Source: Pseudomonas sp. MYb327 (GTDB lineage: Bacteria > Pseudomonadota > Gammaproteobacteria > Pseudomonadales > Pseudomonadaceae). From it: 64,000 bases of DNA. The position numbers and the translations under genes were made by a program. The stretch lies in assembly GCF_040438925.1 (NCBI RefSeq), contig NZ_CP159258.1, positions 3,548,001-3,612,000 of the forward strand, given 5' to 3'. Each line of letters begins with the position of its first letter. Position 1 is the stretch's first letter. Shown piece after piece: positions 36,121-45,626 of the stretch. The notes beneath the pieces are model-generated. The model did not search any database and was not told the DNA's origin. It saw only the letters and a list, made by a program, of their open reading frames with translations.

Positions 36121-37050
36121 TTAGACCAGCTTCTCCAGCTCAGGGATGGCTTCGAACAGGTCCGCCACCAGGCCGTAATCGGCCACCTGGAAGATCGGCG
36201 CTTCTTCGTCCTTGTTGATCGCAACGATCACTTTGGAGTCTTTCATGCCGGCCAGGTGCTGGATCGCGCCGGAGATACCTACGGCGATGTACAGCTGTGG
36301 AGCAACGATCTTGCCGGTCTGACCGACCTGCATGTCGTTCGGTACGAAACCTGCGTCGACCGCGGCGCGGGAAGCACCAACGGCAGCGCCCAGCTTGTCG
36401 GCCAGGGCGTACAGGTGTTTGAAGTTGTCGCCGTTCTGCATGCCGCGGCCGCCGGAAACGACGATCTTGGCAGCGGTCAGTTCCGGACGATCGGACTTGG
36501 CCAGTTCTTCGCCGACGAAGCTGGAGATACCAGCGTCGTGAGCAGCGCCAACGGCTTCAACAGCAGCCGAACCACCTTCAGCGGCAACCGGATCGAAACC
36601 GGTAGCACGCACGGTGATCACTTTCACGACAGCGTTCGACTGAACGGTAGCGATGGCGTTACCGGCGTAGATCGGGCGCTTGAAGGTGTCAGCGCTTTCT
36701 ACCGAGATGATCTCGGAGATCTGGTCAACGTCCAGGGCAGCGGCAACGCGCGGCAGGATGTTTTTGCCGTTGGAAGTGGCGGCAGCCAGGATATGGCTGT
36801 AGCCCTTGCCCAACTCTGCAACCAGAGGAGCGACGTTTTCCGGCAGTTGGTGAGCGTAGGCAGCATTATCAGCTACCAGCACTTTAGCCACGCCAGCGAC
36901 TTTCGCAGCGGCTTCAGCCACGGCGCCAGCGCCCTGGCCTGCAACCAGAACGTGGATGTCACCACCGATTTTGGCGGCGGCAGCGACGGTGTTCAGCGTG
37001 GCCGGGGCCAGCACTTTGTTGTCGTGTTCAGCAATAACCAAGATAGTCAT
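36121..37050 (-). CDS. etfA: Electron transfer flavoprotein alpha subunit
   Basis: EtfA holds the FAD of the heterodimeric electron transfer flavoprotein that takes electrons from acyl-CoA and other dehydrogenases and passes them to ETF-ubiquinone oxidoreductase. The 309-residue protein has the C-terminal FAD-binding domain at about 185-305 with [20 protein letters not shown] and [10 protein letters not shown]. It starts immediately after the etfB stop, so the two are one operon. Confidence 0.97.
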   Translation of the reverse strand: MTILVIAEHDNKVLAPATLNTVAAAAKIGGDIHVLVAGQGAGAVAEAAAKVAGVAKVLVADNAAYAHQLPENVAPLVAELGKGYSHILAAATSNGKNILPRVAAALDVDQISEIISVESADTFKRPIYAGNAIATVQSNAVVKVITVRATGFDPVAAEGGSAAVEAVGAAHDAGISSFVGEELAKSDRPELTAAKIVVSGGRGMQNGDNFKHLYALADKLGAAVGASRAAVDAGFVPNDMQVGQTGKIVAPQLYIAVGISGAIQHLAGMKDSKVIVAINKDEEAPIFQVADYGLVADLFEAIPELEKLV

Positions 37051-37800
37051 TTAGATTACCTTCGCTTCGTTTTTCAGTTTCTCGACCAGTTCAGCCACCG
37101 ACTTGACCTTGATACCCGCGCTGCGTGCAGCAGGCGCTTCGACTTTTACGGTCTTGTTGGTGGAGGCGGTGGAAACGCCCAAAGCGTCCGGAGTCAGCGT
37201 CTCGAGAGGCTTCTTCTTGGCTTTCATGATGTTTGGCAGAGACGCGTAGCGCGGCTCGTTCAAACGCAGGTCAGTGGTGACGATGGCCGGCAGTTTCAGG
37301 GAAACTGTCTGCGCGCCGCCGTCGATTTCGCGGGTGACAGCAACGCTGTCGCCGCTGATTTCGACTTTCGAAGCGAACGTGCCCTGACCGTAGCCGCTCA
37401 ATGCAGCGAGCATCTGGCCAGTCTGGTTGTTGTCGCTGTCGATGGCCTGTTTGCCGAGGATCACCAGCTGAGGCTGTTCCTTGTCGACAACAGCTTTCAA
37501 CAGCTTGGCAACGGCCAGGGAAGTCAGATCTTCGGCGGATTCGACGAGGATGGCGCGGTCGGCACCCAGAGCCAGCGCGGTGCGCAGTTGCTCTTGAGCA
37601 GTGGACGGGCCGACGGAAACGACGACGATTTCAGTCGCAACGCCTTTCTCTTTCAGGCGTACGGCTTCTTCCACTGCGATTTCGCAGAACGGGTTCATCG
37701 ACATCTTGACGTTGGCAAGATCGACGCCGGAATTGTCCGCCTTGACGCGGACCTTGACGTTGTAATCCACAACGCGTTTGACAGCTACAAGAACCTTCAT
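37051..37800 (-). CDS. etfB: Electron transfer flavoprotein beta subunit
   Basis: EtfB binds AMP and pairs with EtfA. The 249-residue protein starts [20 protein letters not shown] and carries the family segment [28 protein letters not shown] near 126-153. ATG 37800 has GAGGAA nearby upstream. It is the first gene of etfBA, transcribed away from ETF-QO across a 548-base regulatory region. A TTGACA at 37906-37901 and two AGTGACCA repeats lie upstream of it. Confidence 0.97.
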   Translation of the reverse strand: MKVLVAVKRVVDYNVKVRVKADNSGVDLANVKMSMNPFCEIAVEEAVRLKEKGVATEIVVVSVGPSTAQEQLRTALALGADRAILVESAEDLTSLAVAKLLKAVVDKEQPQLVILGKQAIDSDNNQTGQMLAALSGYGQGTFASKVEISGDSVAVTREIDGGAQTVSLKLPAIVTTDLRLNEPRYASLPNIMKAKKKPLETLTPDALGVSTASTNKTVKVEAPAARSAGIKVKSVAELVEKLKNEAKVI

Positions 37801-37900
37801 GGATTCCTCGTTACTCTCCGGTGAAAAGAAAGTCGCCTAGGCGAACCTGGCGGTTGATGCTCATCGGGCGCAAGGGCACCTCTAAAAACGCCGGCATACG

Positions 37901-37952
37901 TGTCAAGTGACCACTGCTCATGATGTTGATGACCGTTCGTCAGTAGTGACCA
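37901..37952 (-). promoter_or_regulatory. Candidate etfBA control region with direct repeats
   Basis: Two copies of AGTGACCA (37906-37913 and 37945-37952, plus-strand sense) lie 39 bases apart. The first overlaps a minus-strand TTGACA (37906-37901) that could be a -35 box for etfBA, but I find no good -10 at the right distance. Nothing identifies a binding protein. Confidence 0.35.
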
Positions 37953-38177
37953 ACGAGTCATTCAATACCGCGGCGTGTAAACTGCGCCTCAAACCCGCGC
38001 TGCGTATCACTCTGTACGGCCGTCGCCCTGTCTTTAGAGGTGCTCTTGAAACCTATAGTCAGCCTACGGCGAGCGCAAAACCGCCCGTATCTTGACCGGA
38101 ACACCTATTCCGGTCAATACGCCAAAATAGCCGTTCATAAGCCGGGTGACTTTGATTTATCTGGCCTGGAGCCATTT

Positions 38178-38222
38178 CAAACAAACGTTTGTATTGGACG
38201 CTGAGAGTGGTGTAGATATAAT
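38178..38222 (+). promoter_or_regulatory. ETF-QO promoter with PsrA-type operator
   Basis: TTGGAC (38194-38199) and TATAAT (38217-38222) are separated by 17 bases, a near-perfect sigma-70 promoter 127 bases before the ETF-QO start. Just upstream, CAAAC-AAAC-GTTTG (38178-38191) matches the consensus of PsrA, the fatty-acid-responsive TetR-type regulator of Pseudomonas ((C/G)AAAC-N2-4-GTTT(G/C)). Regulation of ETF genes by PsrA fits their role in beta-oxidation and is, as I recall, reported in P. aeruginosa. Confidence 0.78.
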
Positions 38223-38348
38223 GCGCCACCCAAAGAGAAAGGTGGTCACTCGATTGTCCTCTCCCGACGTTGTGCCGGGATTCAAGGATGCGACACCCAA
38301 CCTCCAAAATTAGAAAAAAACTGTTGAGCCTTGAGTAGGAGATAGCCT

Positions 38349-40013
38349 GTGGAACGCGAATACATGGAATTCGACGTGGTCATCGTCGGTGCCGGCCCCG
38401 CTGGTCTTTCCGCCGCCTGCCGATTGAAGCAGAAGGCCGCCGAAGCCGGTAAGGAAATCAGCGTCTGCGTGGTCGAAAAAGGCTCCGAAGTCGGTGCTCA
38501 CATCTTGTCCGGTGCCGTGTTCGAACCACGGGCCCTGAACGAATTGTTCCCAGACTGGAAAGAACTCGGCGCGCCGCTGAACACACCGGTCACCCGCGAT
38601 GACATCTTCGTGCTGAAAAACGCCGAAAGCGCGCAGAAAATTCCTGACTTCTTTGTGCCCAAGACCATGCACAACGAAGGCAACTACATCATCTCCCTGG
38701 GCAACCTGTGCCGCTGGCTGGCCCAACAGGCCGAGAACCTGGGTGTGGAAATCTACCCGGGCTTCGCCGCCCAGGAAGCGCTGTTCGACGAAAACGGCGT
38801 TGTGCGCGGGATCATCACCGGTGACCTGGGCGTTGACCGCGAAGGTCATCCGAAAGAAGGCCTCTACACCCCAGGCATGGAACTGCGTGGCAAATACACG
38901 CTGTTCGCCGAAGGCTGCCGTGGCCACATCGGCAAGCAACTGATCAAGCGCTTCAACCTGGACACTGACGCTGATGCCCAGCACTACGGCATCGGCCTGA
39001 AAGAAATCTGGGAAGTCGACCCGGCCAAACATCAACCAGGCCTGGTGGTGCACACCGCCGGTTGGCCGATGGACATCATGGGCACCGAGAACACCGGGGG
39101 CTCGTTCCTCTATCACCTGGAAAACAACCAGGTTGTAGTGGGCCTGATCGTCGATCTGTCCTACAGCAACACGTATCTCTCGCCGTTCGACGAGTTCCAG
39201 CGCCTCAAGCATCACCCGGTGCTCAAGCAATACCTGGAAGGCGGCAAGCGCATCAGCTACGGCGCCCGCGCCATCTGCAAGGGCGGCCTGAACTCGCTGC
39301 CGAAAATGGTCTTCAAGGGCGGCGCGCTGATCGGTTGCGACCTCGGCACCCTGAACTTTGCCAAGATCAAAGGCAGCCACACCGCGATGAAGTCCGGCAT
39401 GCTGGCTGCTGAATCAGTGGCTGACGCACTGTTCGCCGACAAGGACGGCACCGAAGAGTTGACCTCTTACGTCGACGCCTTCAAGAACAGCTGGCTCCAC
39501 GAAGAACTGTTCGCCAGCCGTAACTTCGGTCCGGCGATCCACAAGTTCGGCGCGATCGTTGGTGGTGGTTTCAACTGGCTCGACCAGAACATCTTCGGCG
39601 GCAAACTGCCGTTCACCCTGCACGACACCAAGCCGGATTACGCGTGCCTGAAACTGGCGGCCGACTGCAAGAAGATTGACTACCCGAAACCGGACGGCAA
39701 GATCAGCTTCGACAAACTCAGCTCGGTGTTCATCTCTGGTACCAACCATGAAGAAGAGCAACCGTGCCACCTGAAGCTGACCGACCCGAGCATCCCGATC
39801 AGCAAGAACCTGCCACTGTACGATGAGCCTGCCCAGCGTTACTGCCCGGCCGGCGTATACGAAGTGATCACCAAGGAAGACGGTGAGAAGCGCTTCCAGA
39901 TCAACGCCCAGAACTGCGTTCACTGCAAGACCTGCGACATCAAGGACCCTGCACAAAACATTACCTGGGTGACGCCGGAAGGCGCTGGCGGCCCGACTTA
40001 CCCGAACATGTAA
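38349..40013 (+). CDS. Electron transfer flavoprotein-ubiquinone oxidoreductase
   Basis: ETF-QO oxidises reduced ETF and passes the electrons to ubiquinone at the inner membrane. The 554-residue protein has the FAD-binding VVIVGAGPAGLSAACRL at about 9-25 and the C-terminal 4Fe-4S site with CPAGVYEV and NCVHCKTCDIKDP. GTG 38349 with AGGAG eight bases upstream is the likely start; an ATG five codons later would lack good spacing. It is a single gene between its own promoter and a terminator, divergent from etfBA. Confidence 0.96.
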   Translation: MEREYMEFDVVIVGAGPAGLSAACRLKQKAAEAGKEISVCVVEKGSEVGAHILSGAVFEPRALNELFPDWKELGAPLNTPVTRDDIFVLKNAESAQKIPDFFVPKTMHNEGNYIISLGNLCRWLAQQAENLGVEIYPGFAAQEALFDENGVVRGIITGDLGVDREGHPKEGLYTPGMELRGKYTLFAEGCRGHIGKQLIKRFNLDTDADAQHYGIGLKEIWEVDPAKHQPGLVVHTAGWPMDIMGTENTGGSFLYHLENNQVVVGLIVDLSYSNTYLSPFDEFQRLKHHPVLKQYLEGGKRISYGARAICKGGLNSLPKMVFKGGALIGCDLGTLNFAKIKGSHTAMKSGMLAAESVADALFADKDGTEELTSYVDAFKNSWLHEELFASRNFGPAIHKFGAIVGGGFNWLDQNIFGGKLPFTLHDTKPDYACLKLAADCKKIDYPKPDGKISFDKLSSVFISGTNHEEEQPCHLKLTDPSIPISKNLPLYDEPAQRYCPAGVYEVITKEDGEKRFQINAQNCVHCKTCDIKDPAQNITWVTPEGAGGPTYPNM

Positions 40014-40032
40014 GCCGAACGCCTGAACAACG

Positions 40033-40056
40033 AGGCTCCCGAATGGGGGCCTTTTT
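40033..40056 (+). terminator. Rho-independent terminator after ETF-QO
   Basis: AGGCTCCC (40033-40040) pairs with GGGGGCCT (40045-40052) around a four-base loop GAAT, followed by five T. It lies 20 bases past the stop. Confidence 0.9.
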
Positions 40057-40090
40057 GTTGCCTGCAATTCAGGGCATCACATCGGCACCC

Positions 40091-40179
40091 GGTAGGAGCT
40101 GGCTTGCCAGCGATGACGGTTTATCACCCAACATTGACGTCGACTGACACACCGCGATCGCCAGCAAACCGGCTCCTAC
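40091..40179. repeat. REP inverted pair
   Basis: Facing units of the GTAGGAGCTGGCTTGCCAGCGAT type lie at the two ends. It separates ETF-QO from the convergent IclR-family gene. Confidence 0.88.
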
Positions 40180-40182
40180 GTG

Positions 40183-40986
40183 TCAGACCTTCAGGCCCAA
40201 CTCCGCCGACAACCGCGCTGTCACGCCTTTGATCAGGGGAATCAGCTCGGCCATTTTTTCCAGCGGCATATAGGGCACGGTGCTGGCGATACTGATGCCG
40301 GCAACGATGCGTTTACTGGCATCGCGAATCGGCGCCGCCACGCAGCGGATCGACGGTTCGTTGTCTTCCAGGTCGAAGGCATAACCGCCGGCCACGTACT
40401 CGATCATGCGCTGCTGAAATTGCTCCCAGGATTGCTCCGGGTGCTGCGGCCAGAACAGATTTTTCCCACCCGCCGGCAGGCTGACTTCGTACAGCCGCTG
40501 CCACTCTTGCGGCGTGTCATCGAGCATCAGCGCCTTGCCGATCCCGGTGCGCGCCAACGGCATGCGATGGCCGACCCGCGAACGCATTTCCGGGCCATTG
40601 CGCCCCGGGTTCTTGTGCAGGTACAGCACTTCGTCGCCTTCACGGATCGCCAGGTGAATGGTGTCGCCGGTCAACGCCGACAACTCGTCCAGATACGGCC
40701 CGGCCAGGGTCACCAGCGGCAATTCCTCGCGCGCTTGAAATCCCAACTCGATCAGCTTCGGCCCCAACAGATAACCGACTTGCGGCACCACCCGTAGATA
40801 ACGCTCATCTACCAGGCAACTGGCCAGACGATGGGTGGTGCTGCGTGTGGTACCGATCAACCGGGCGATTTCCTTGAGATCGCGGGCGCCACTGGCGACG
40901 GCCTGAACCACACCCAGGCCACGAAGCAGTGTCTGGGTGCCGGTGGGCGCGGCGTCCTTGGCGTTTTTTGGGGCGTCTTCCTGCAT
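40183..40986 (-). CDS. IclR-family transcriptional regulator of the galactonate locus
   Basis: A 267-residue regulator with an N-terminal winged helix (about 18-75; LKEIARLIGTTRSTTHRLASCL) and a C-terminal IclR ligand-binding domain (about 90-260) that senses small acids. It follows the dgoT-like transporter by 60 bases on the same strand and is the only regulator next to the dgo genes, so it probably controls their use with galactonate or 2-keto-3-deoxygalactonate as ligand. The palindrome at 45441-45456 is a candidate target; this link is inference. Confidence 0.85.
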   Translation of the reverse strand: MQEDAPKNAKDAAPTGTQTLLRGLGVVQAVASGARDLKEIARLIGTTRSTTHRLASCLVDERYLRVVPQVGYLLGPKLIELGFQAREELPLVTLAGPYLDELSALTGDTIHLAIREGDEVLYLHKNPGRNGPEMRSRVGHRMPLARTGIGKALMLDDTPQEWQRLYEVSLPAGGKNLFWPQHPEQSWEQFQQRMIEYVAGGYAFDLEDNEPSIRCVAAPIRDASKRIVAGISIASTVPYMPLEKMAELIPLIKGVTARLSAELGLKV

Positions 40987-41046
40987 ATCCAGCCTTTACC
41001 GTTGTGCGAGTGAACGGGCGGCATTATGGTCGCCCGCATGCCGCGA

Positions 41047-42357
41047 CTACAACTTGATACGCTCGACCTTGCCGACCAGCAAGATGTAGGAAAGCGCACC
41101 GATCAACGCCAGAACCGAGATATAGGTAATCGCCGGGGCAAACGAATCACCGCTGGCGAGGAAACCGATGACGATGGGCGTGGCGATAGCCGACAGGTTG
41201 CCGATGAAATTGAACACACCGCCAGTCAGTCCCAGCAAACGTGCCGGTGCCAGCGTGGAAACCAGCGACCACGTGATCGACGCCAAGCCGTTGCCGAAGA
41301 AGGCCAATGCGAGGAAGGCAATCACCAGCGGCGTCGACTCGACAAAGTTGGCGCCAATGATCGAGGTGGAAATCAGCAAACCGCTGATGATCGGCAACTT
41401 GCGGGCGAAACCGACGGTGTAGCCGCGACGGATCAGGAAGTCCGAAAAGAACCCGGAGCACAGTACGCCGACGAACGCCGCGAGAAATGGCAGCGACGCC
41501 AGCAAACCGGACTTGATGAAGTCCATGCCGCGATATTTCACCAGGTACGTCGGGAACCACGTCAGGAAAAACCACAGCGTCGAGTTGAGGCAAAACTGGC
41601 CGAGGTAGATGCCCCAGAGTTTGCGTTTGGTCAGGACAATCCCGAGGTCAGTCCAGCTGAATTTGGCTTTGACCTTGGCTTGTTCGGCCTGGATATCCAC
41701 CAGCCCGCCGCCTTCGCGGATCAGCTCGATTTCAGCTTCGTTGGCGCCTTTGAAATCACGCGGTTCGCGATACACCGCGTACCAGATCGCCGCCCAGAGA
41801 ATGCCCACCGCGCCAGTCGCGACGAACACCATGTGCCAGCCGAATTCATGCTGGAGCCAGGCCAATACCGGCGTCAGGAACGCCAGGCCGACAAATTGCC
41901 CGGAAGTGTAGAAACCGATGGCGGTGGCTCGCTCGCGCTCGGGGAACCAGGTTGTCACTACGCGGCTGTTGATCGGATAGGCCGGTGCTTCGAGGGCACC
42001 GACCGCCATGCGCAGGACGAACAACGCGATGAAACTGCCGGCGAAGCCGAGCATCACCGTGGCTATCGACCACAGCAACAGCGCAGCGGTGTAGAGGATG
42101 CGCGGCGGAACGCGGTCCACCAGCCAGCCGCCGGGGATTTGCATGGCGGCGTAGGTCCAGCCGAACGCGGAAAAAATCAGGCCGACGTGGATCGGGTCGA
42201 TGCCCAGCTCACTCGTGAGCGCCGGGGCGGCAATCGACAGGTTGCTGCGGTCCAGGTAGTTGATCACCACGGTGATGAACAACAGGACCATGATGAAAAA
42301 CCGCTTACGGCTGGGCGTCACCAACGATGCCTGCCCGGTGAGGGTTTGCGGTTGCAT
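41047..42357 (-). CDS. dgoT: MFS transporter, probable D-galactonate permease
   Basis: A 436-residue major facilitator with 12 predicted helices, of the anion:cation symporter group that includes DgoT, ExuT and phthalate permeases (INYLDRSNLSIAAPAL in helix 1, GWLVDRVPPR in the loop after helix 2). With dgoK, dgoA and dgoD directly upstream on the same strand, D-galactonate/H+ symport is the best guess. A REP pair lies in the 170-base gap between dgoD and this gene. Confidence 0.82.
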   Translation of the reverse strand: MQPQTLTGQASLVTPSRKRFFIMVLLFITVVINYLDRSNLSIAAPALTSELGIDPIHVGLIFSAFGWTYAAMQIPGGWLVDRVPPRILYTAALLLWSIATVMLGFAGSFIALFVLRMAVGALEAPAYPINSRVVTTWFPERERATAIGFYTSGQFVGLAFLTPVLAWLQHEFGWHMVFVATGAVGILWAAIWYAVYREPRDFKGANEAEIELIREGGGLVDIQAEQAKVKAKFSWTDLGIVLTKRKLWGIYLGQFCLNSTLWFFLTWFPTYLVKYRGMDFIKSGLLASLPFLAAFVGVLCSGFFSDFLIRRGYTVGFARKLPIISGLLISTSIIGANFVESTPLVIAFLALAFFGNGLASITWSLVSTLAPARLLGLTGGVFNFIGNLSAIATPIVIGFLASGDSFAPAITYISVLALIGALSYILLVGKVERIKL

Positions 42358-42408
42358 GAGGAGTGCCTCTTTTTATGTTTATTGAGGTCGTTTTTAAGGT
42401 TGACGCTC

Positions 42409-42503
42409 CCCTGTAGGAGCCGGCTTGCTGGCGATGGCGGCATCACATCCGGCATTGATGTGACTGACAGGACGCTATCGCTGGCAAGCCAGCTCCTACA
42501 GGG
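42409..42503. repeat. REP inverted pair inside the dgo operon
   Basis: Facing units (GTAGGAGCCGGCTTGCTGGCGAT type at left, a variant with AAGCCAGC at right) lie between dgoD and dgoT, where a stable hairpin could lower or protect part of the operon mRNA. Confidence 0.88.
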
Positions 42504-42527
42504 GATTTGTCGTGGGTCAGAGATCAC

Positions 42528-43676
42528 TCACCACTCGGCGAAACTGCCATCGGCATGGCGCCAGATCGGGTTACGCCAGCGGTGGCCGACGGCGGCGCGT
42601 TCGATCACGTATTCCTCGTTGATCTCGATGCCCAGGCCCGGCCCGTTCGGGATTTTCACGAAGCCTTTGTCGTAGTCGAATACGCGTGGGTCCTTCACGT
42701 AGTCGAGCAGATCGTTGCTCTCGTTGTAATGGATGCCCAGGCTCTGCTCCTGGATGAACGCGTTGTAGCAAACCGCGTCGAGTTGCAGGCACGCCGCCAA
42801 GGCAATCGGGCCCAACGGGCAGTGCAGCGCGAGTGCCACGTCGTAGGCTTCGGCCATGTTGGCGATCTTGCGGGTCTCGGTGATGCCGCCGGCGTGGGAG
42901 GCATCGGGCTGGATGATGTCGACATAGCCTTCGCTGAGCACGCGCTTGAAATCCCAGCGCGAGAACAAACGCTCGCCCAAGGCAATCGGCGTGCTGGTCA
43001 GCGGTGCCAGTTCCTTCAGCGCTTCGTAGTTTTCGCTGAGCACCGGCTCTTCGATGAACATCAGTTTGTACGGGTCGAGTTCCTTCATCAGAACCTTGGC
43101 CATCGGCTTGTGCACCCGACCGTGGAAGTCAACGCCGATGCCGACGTTCGGGCCGACCGCGTCACGCACGGCGGCGACGTTGGCCAGGGCCAGGTCGACT
43201 TTCTCGAAGGTGTCGAGAAACTGCAGCTCTTCGGTGCCGTTCATTTTCACGGCTGTGAAACCACGGCTTACAGCCTCTTTCGCTGCGCGCGCGGTGTCTG
43301 CCGGGCGGTCGCCGCCAATCCATGAATACACGCGGATCTTGTCGCGCACCTGACCACCGAGCAGGTCGCTGACCGAGACGCCCAGCGCCTTGCCCTTGAT
43401 GTCCCACAACGCCTGGTCGATACCGGCCAGGGCGCTCATGTGGATCGCGCCGCCACGGTAGAAGCCGCCGCGATACAGCACGGTCCAGATGTCTTCGATG
43501 TTGCGTGGGTCTTTGCCGATCAGGTAGTCGGACAATTCTTCAACGGCAGCAGCCACGGTATGAGCACGACCTTCGACCACAGGCTCGCCCCAACCGGTGA
43601 CGCCCTCGTCGGTTTCTACCTTGAGGAAGCACCAGCGCGGCGGAACGATGAAGGTGGTCAGTTTGGTGATTTTCAT
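42528..43676 (-). CDS. dgoD: D-galactonate dehydratase
   Basis: DgoD dehydrates D-galactonate to 2-keto-3-deoxy-D-galactonate. The 382-residue enolase-superfamily protein has the same length and active-site numbering as the E. coli enzyme: metal ligands D183, E209 and E235, base H185, and H285 with E310. The neighbouring kinase and aldolase confirm the pathway. It is third in dgoK-dgoA-dgoD-dgoT, with a 48-base gap to dgoA. Confidence 0.96.
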   Translation of the reverse strand: MKITKLTTFIVPPRWCFLKVETDEGVTGWGEPVVEGRAHTVAAAVEELSDYLIGKDPRNIEDIWTVLYRGGFYRGGAIHMSALAGIDQALWDIKGKALGVSVSDLLGGQVRDKIRVYSWIGGDRPADTARAAKEAVSRGFTAVKMNGTEELQFLDTFEKVDLALANVAAVRDAVGPNVGIGVDFHGRVHKPMAKVLMKELDPYKLMFIEEPVLSENYEALKELAPLTSTPIALGERLFSRWDFKRVLSEGYVDIIQPDASHAGGITETRKIANMAEAYDVALALHCPLGPIALAACLQLDAVCYNAFIQEQSLGIHYNESNDLLDYVKDPRVFDYDKGFVKIPNGPGLGIEINEEYVIERAAVGHRWRNPIWRHADGSFAEW

Positions 43677-43724
43677 CTGATTGTCTCTCTTGTTAGATGC
43701 AGCGCTCGCAGCGCCAAAAAAGTC

Positions 43725-44345
43725 TTAGCGGAGGGCTTTCCAGGCAGCGACGTAGGCCTTGGCTTTGGCCGCCACTTGCTCCGGGGTCATGCCCGGTTTG
43801 AACAGACCGGAACCGAGGCCGAAACCTTTGACGCCAGCATCGATAAATACCTGCATGTTTTCCGGCGTGATCCCGCCGACCGGCGCCAGGATCGTTCCCG
43901 CCGGCAGTACCGCGAGCCAGGCTTTAACGACGGCCGGGCCCATCTGCTCGGCCGGGAACATCTTCAGTACATCCGCGCCTTCGGCCAGGGCCGCGAAGGC
44001 TTCGGTCGGCGTGGCGACACCCGGCGACAGGAACAGCCCGGCAGCCTTCGCCGCGCGCAATACCTTGGGATCGCTGTGGGGCATGACAATCACCTGACCG
44101 CCCGCCGCTTTCACCTGTTCAACCTGCTGCGGCGTCAGCACCGTGCCGGCACCGATCAGGCAATCGGCGGGCAAGGTACTGCGCAGGATGCGGATACTTT
44201 CGTACGGCTCAGGGGAATTGAGCGGTACTTCGATGACGCGAAATCCGGCGGCGTACAGGACTTCGCCGATAGCCGCTGCTTCTTGCGGACGCAGGCCGCG
44301 CAGGATCGCGATCAGACCGTTTTGCGCCAGTGCTTGTTTGAGCAT
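43725..44345 (-). CDS. dgoA: 2-dehydro-3-deoxy-6-phosphogalactonate aldolase
   Basis: DgoA splits 2-keto-3-deoxy-6-phosphogalactonate into pyruvate and glyceraldehyde 3-phosphate. The 206-residue KDPG-type aldolase has R16 in ILRGLRP, E39 in VIEVPLNSP and the Schiff-base lysine K128 in LKMFP. GGAG lies eight bases before ATG 44345. It is 19 bases after dgoK in the same operon. Confidence 0.94.
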   Translation of the reverse strand: MLKQALAQNGLIAILRGLRPQEAAAIGEVLYAAGFRVIEVPLNSPEPYESIRILRSTLPADCLIGAGTVLTPQQVEQVKAAGGQVIVMPHSDPKVLRAAKAAGLFLSPGVATPTEAFAALAEGADVLKMFPAEQMGPAVVKAWLAVLPAGTILAPVGGITPENMQVFIDAGVKGFGLGSGLFKPGMTPEQVAAKAKAYVAAWKALR

Positions 44346-44364
44346 GTCAGGACTCCAGTCAGGT

Positions 44365-45357
44365 TTAACGGGATGGGTTGGGCGTAATCAGGCCGGCGGC
44401 TAGTGCCAGTTGCCACAACCCGCGTTCGGTGGCCTGCTCGGCCAGGGTTATCTGCGCAAAACCACAGGCATCGAGGGCGCGGCTATAACGCGAACAGAGT
44501 TGGGAGTTGCCGATCAGGATGATCGACGGCAGATGCACACTGTTGCGTCGACGGCGCTGATCGCTGGCCAGGGCCGACAGTTCGTGGCCGATCATCAGGC
44601 CGGATAGATAATCCGGTTGCGCCGTGGCGCTCAGTTCACCGGTCAGGCCCAGGCTGCGGGCACTGAACAAGGTCGACAACACGCCGATCTCGCCGTCCGC
44701 CGACAAAGCCACTTGCACGCCGCGATCGAAGGCTTCGCCATCGAACGATCCGCCGCGCTGCTGGGTACGACCCAAAATACTGTGTTCGCTGAGCACGGCG
44801 AAGACTTCGCCGGTCATGAAGGTTTCGAAATGGACGATGCAGCCGTCGGTCACTTCCACCCATTTCGAATGGCTGCCCGGCAGACCGATCAATACGTCAG
44901 CACCCGCCTCGCTCGATAGACTTTGCAGCACACCGAGCACTTGGGTTTCTTCGCCGCGCATTACGTTTGGCAGGCGCGAGCGTTGAATCACGCCCGGCAC
45001 GATGTGCACGTCGACACCGCGAAGACTGCGAACGGTTTGTAGGGAATTTCCGAGATTGGCGACGTTTGCCGGTGTATCGCAGTAGGCGGCTTCGCGCCAG
45101 CCTTGGGCGCTGCCGACCATGCCGCAGGCAATCACCGGCAAGTCGGGTTGTTCATCGAGCCAATCGCCGCAGGCTTCATCGAAGGCCAGTTCAAATCCGT
45201 CGATGCATTCCCGACCCGCGATGATTCGTGGCGCCTTGGGCAGCTGCATGATCCCCGACGACAGCGAACGCTGTTCGAGCACCTGGCCACCTTCGGCAAG
45301 TTTATAAGCACGTAATGAGGTTGTCCCCCAATCCAGCGCGATCAATTGCGCCCGCAT
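44365..45357 (-). CDS. dgoK: 2-dehydro-3-deoxygalactonokinase
   Basis: DgoK phosphorylates 2-keto-3-deoxygalactonate at C6. The 330-residue protein begins with the ASKHA-type phosphate loop LDWGTTSLRAY and is typical of DgoK in length. ATG 45357 has AGGTGA just upstream. It is the first gene of the dgo operon; its promoter and start region are nearly repeated at 57600-57715 in front of the sugar dehydrogenase gene. Confidence 0.94.
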   Translation of the reverse strand: MRAQLIALDWGTTSLRAYKLAEGGQVLEQRSLSSGIMQLPKAPRIIAGRECIDGFELAFDEACGDWLDEQPDLPVIACGMVGSAQGWREAAYCDTPANVANLGNSLQTVRSLRGVDVHIVPGVIQRSRLPNVMRGEETQVLGVLQSLSSEAGADVLIGLPGSHSKWVEVTDGCIVHFETFMTGEVFAVLSEHSILGRTQQRGGSFDGEAFDRGVQVALSADGEIGVLSTLFSARSLGLTGELSATAQPDYLSGLMIGHELSALASDQRRRRNSVHLPSIILIGNSQLCSRYSRALDACGFAQITLAEQATERGLWQLALAAGLITPNPSR

Positions 45358-45396
45358 CGCTTCACCTGTTCTGTTTTTTGGCAGTGAGTGAGCGGG

Positions 45397-45456
45397 ACTA
45401 TAAACCCTGGCGCGAGAAAATCTCAATATATAAATATCACTCCCATATATTGGGAT
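45397..45456 (-). promoter_or_regulatory. dgo operon promoter and palindromic operator
   Basis: On the minus strand, TTGAGA (45426-45421) and TATAGT (45402-45397) are separated by 18 bases, placing transcription start about 35 bases before dgoK. Immediately upstream is the palindrome TCCCATATATTGGGAT (45441-45456, plus sense), with AATCTCAATATATAA (45419-45433) between it and the -35 box. The same elements in the same order occur at 57656-57715. Confidence 0.78.
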
Positions 45457-45471
45457 GAATTGATAGCAGGC

Positions 45472-45502
45472 AAAAAAAATCGCAGACGTCGATCTCTGCG
45501 AT
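45472..45502 (-). terminator. Rho-independent terminator after the GNAT gene
   Basis: ATCGCAGA/TCTGCGAT arms (45502-45495 with 45486-45479, read on the minus strand) form a hairpin followed by T residues. It lies about 125 bases past the acetyltransferase stop, beyond a REP pair, and insulates the dgo promoter. Confidence 0.8.
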
Positions 45503-45515
45503 ATTTAAAAACAAC

Positions 45516-45599
45516 GGTAGGAGCCGGCTTGCTGGCGATCGGCCCTCAAGCACTGCGTTGCGCTTGAGTCAGCCATCGCTGGCAAGCCAGCTCCTACAG
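45516..45599. repeat. REP inverted pair
   Basis: Facing units GTAGGAGCCGGCTTGCTGGC and GCTGGCAAGCCAGCTCCTAC lie at the ends; the centre contains a second inverted repeat (CTCAAGCACTG/GCTTGAG). Confidence 0.88.
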
Positions 45600-45626
45600 T
45601 ACGGGTTTACGCCGAAACATCAGGGT

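Noticed and set aside
36088..37824. A 578-codon plus-strand open frame across etfA and etfB
   Set aside because: It runs through two genes of certain identity on the other strand and has no recognisable domain or ribosome-binding site.
41026..42675. A 549-codon plus-strand open frame opposite dgoT
   Set aside because: Extremely Gln/Arg/Glu-rich translation typical of a shadow frame; dgoT is clearly the real gene.
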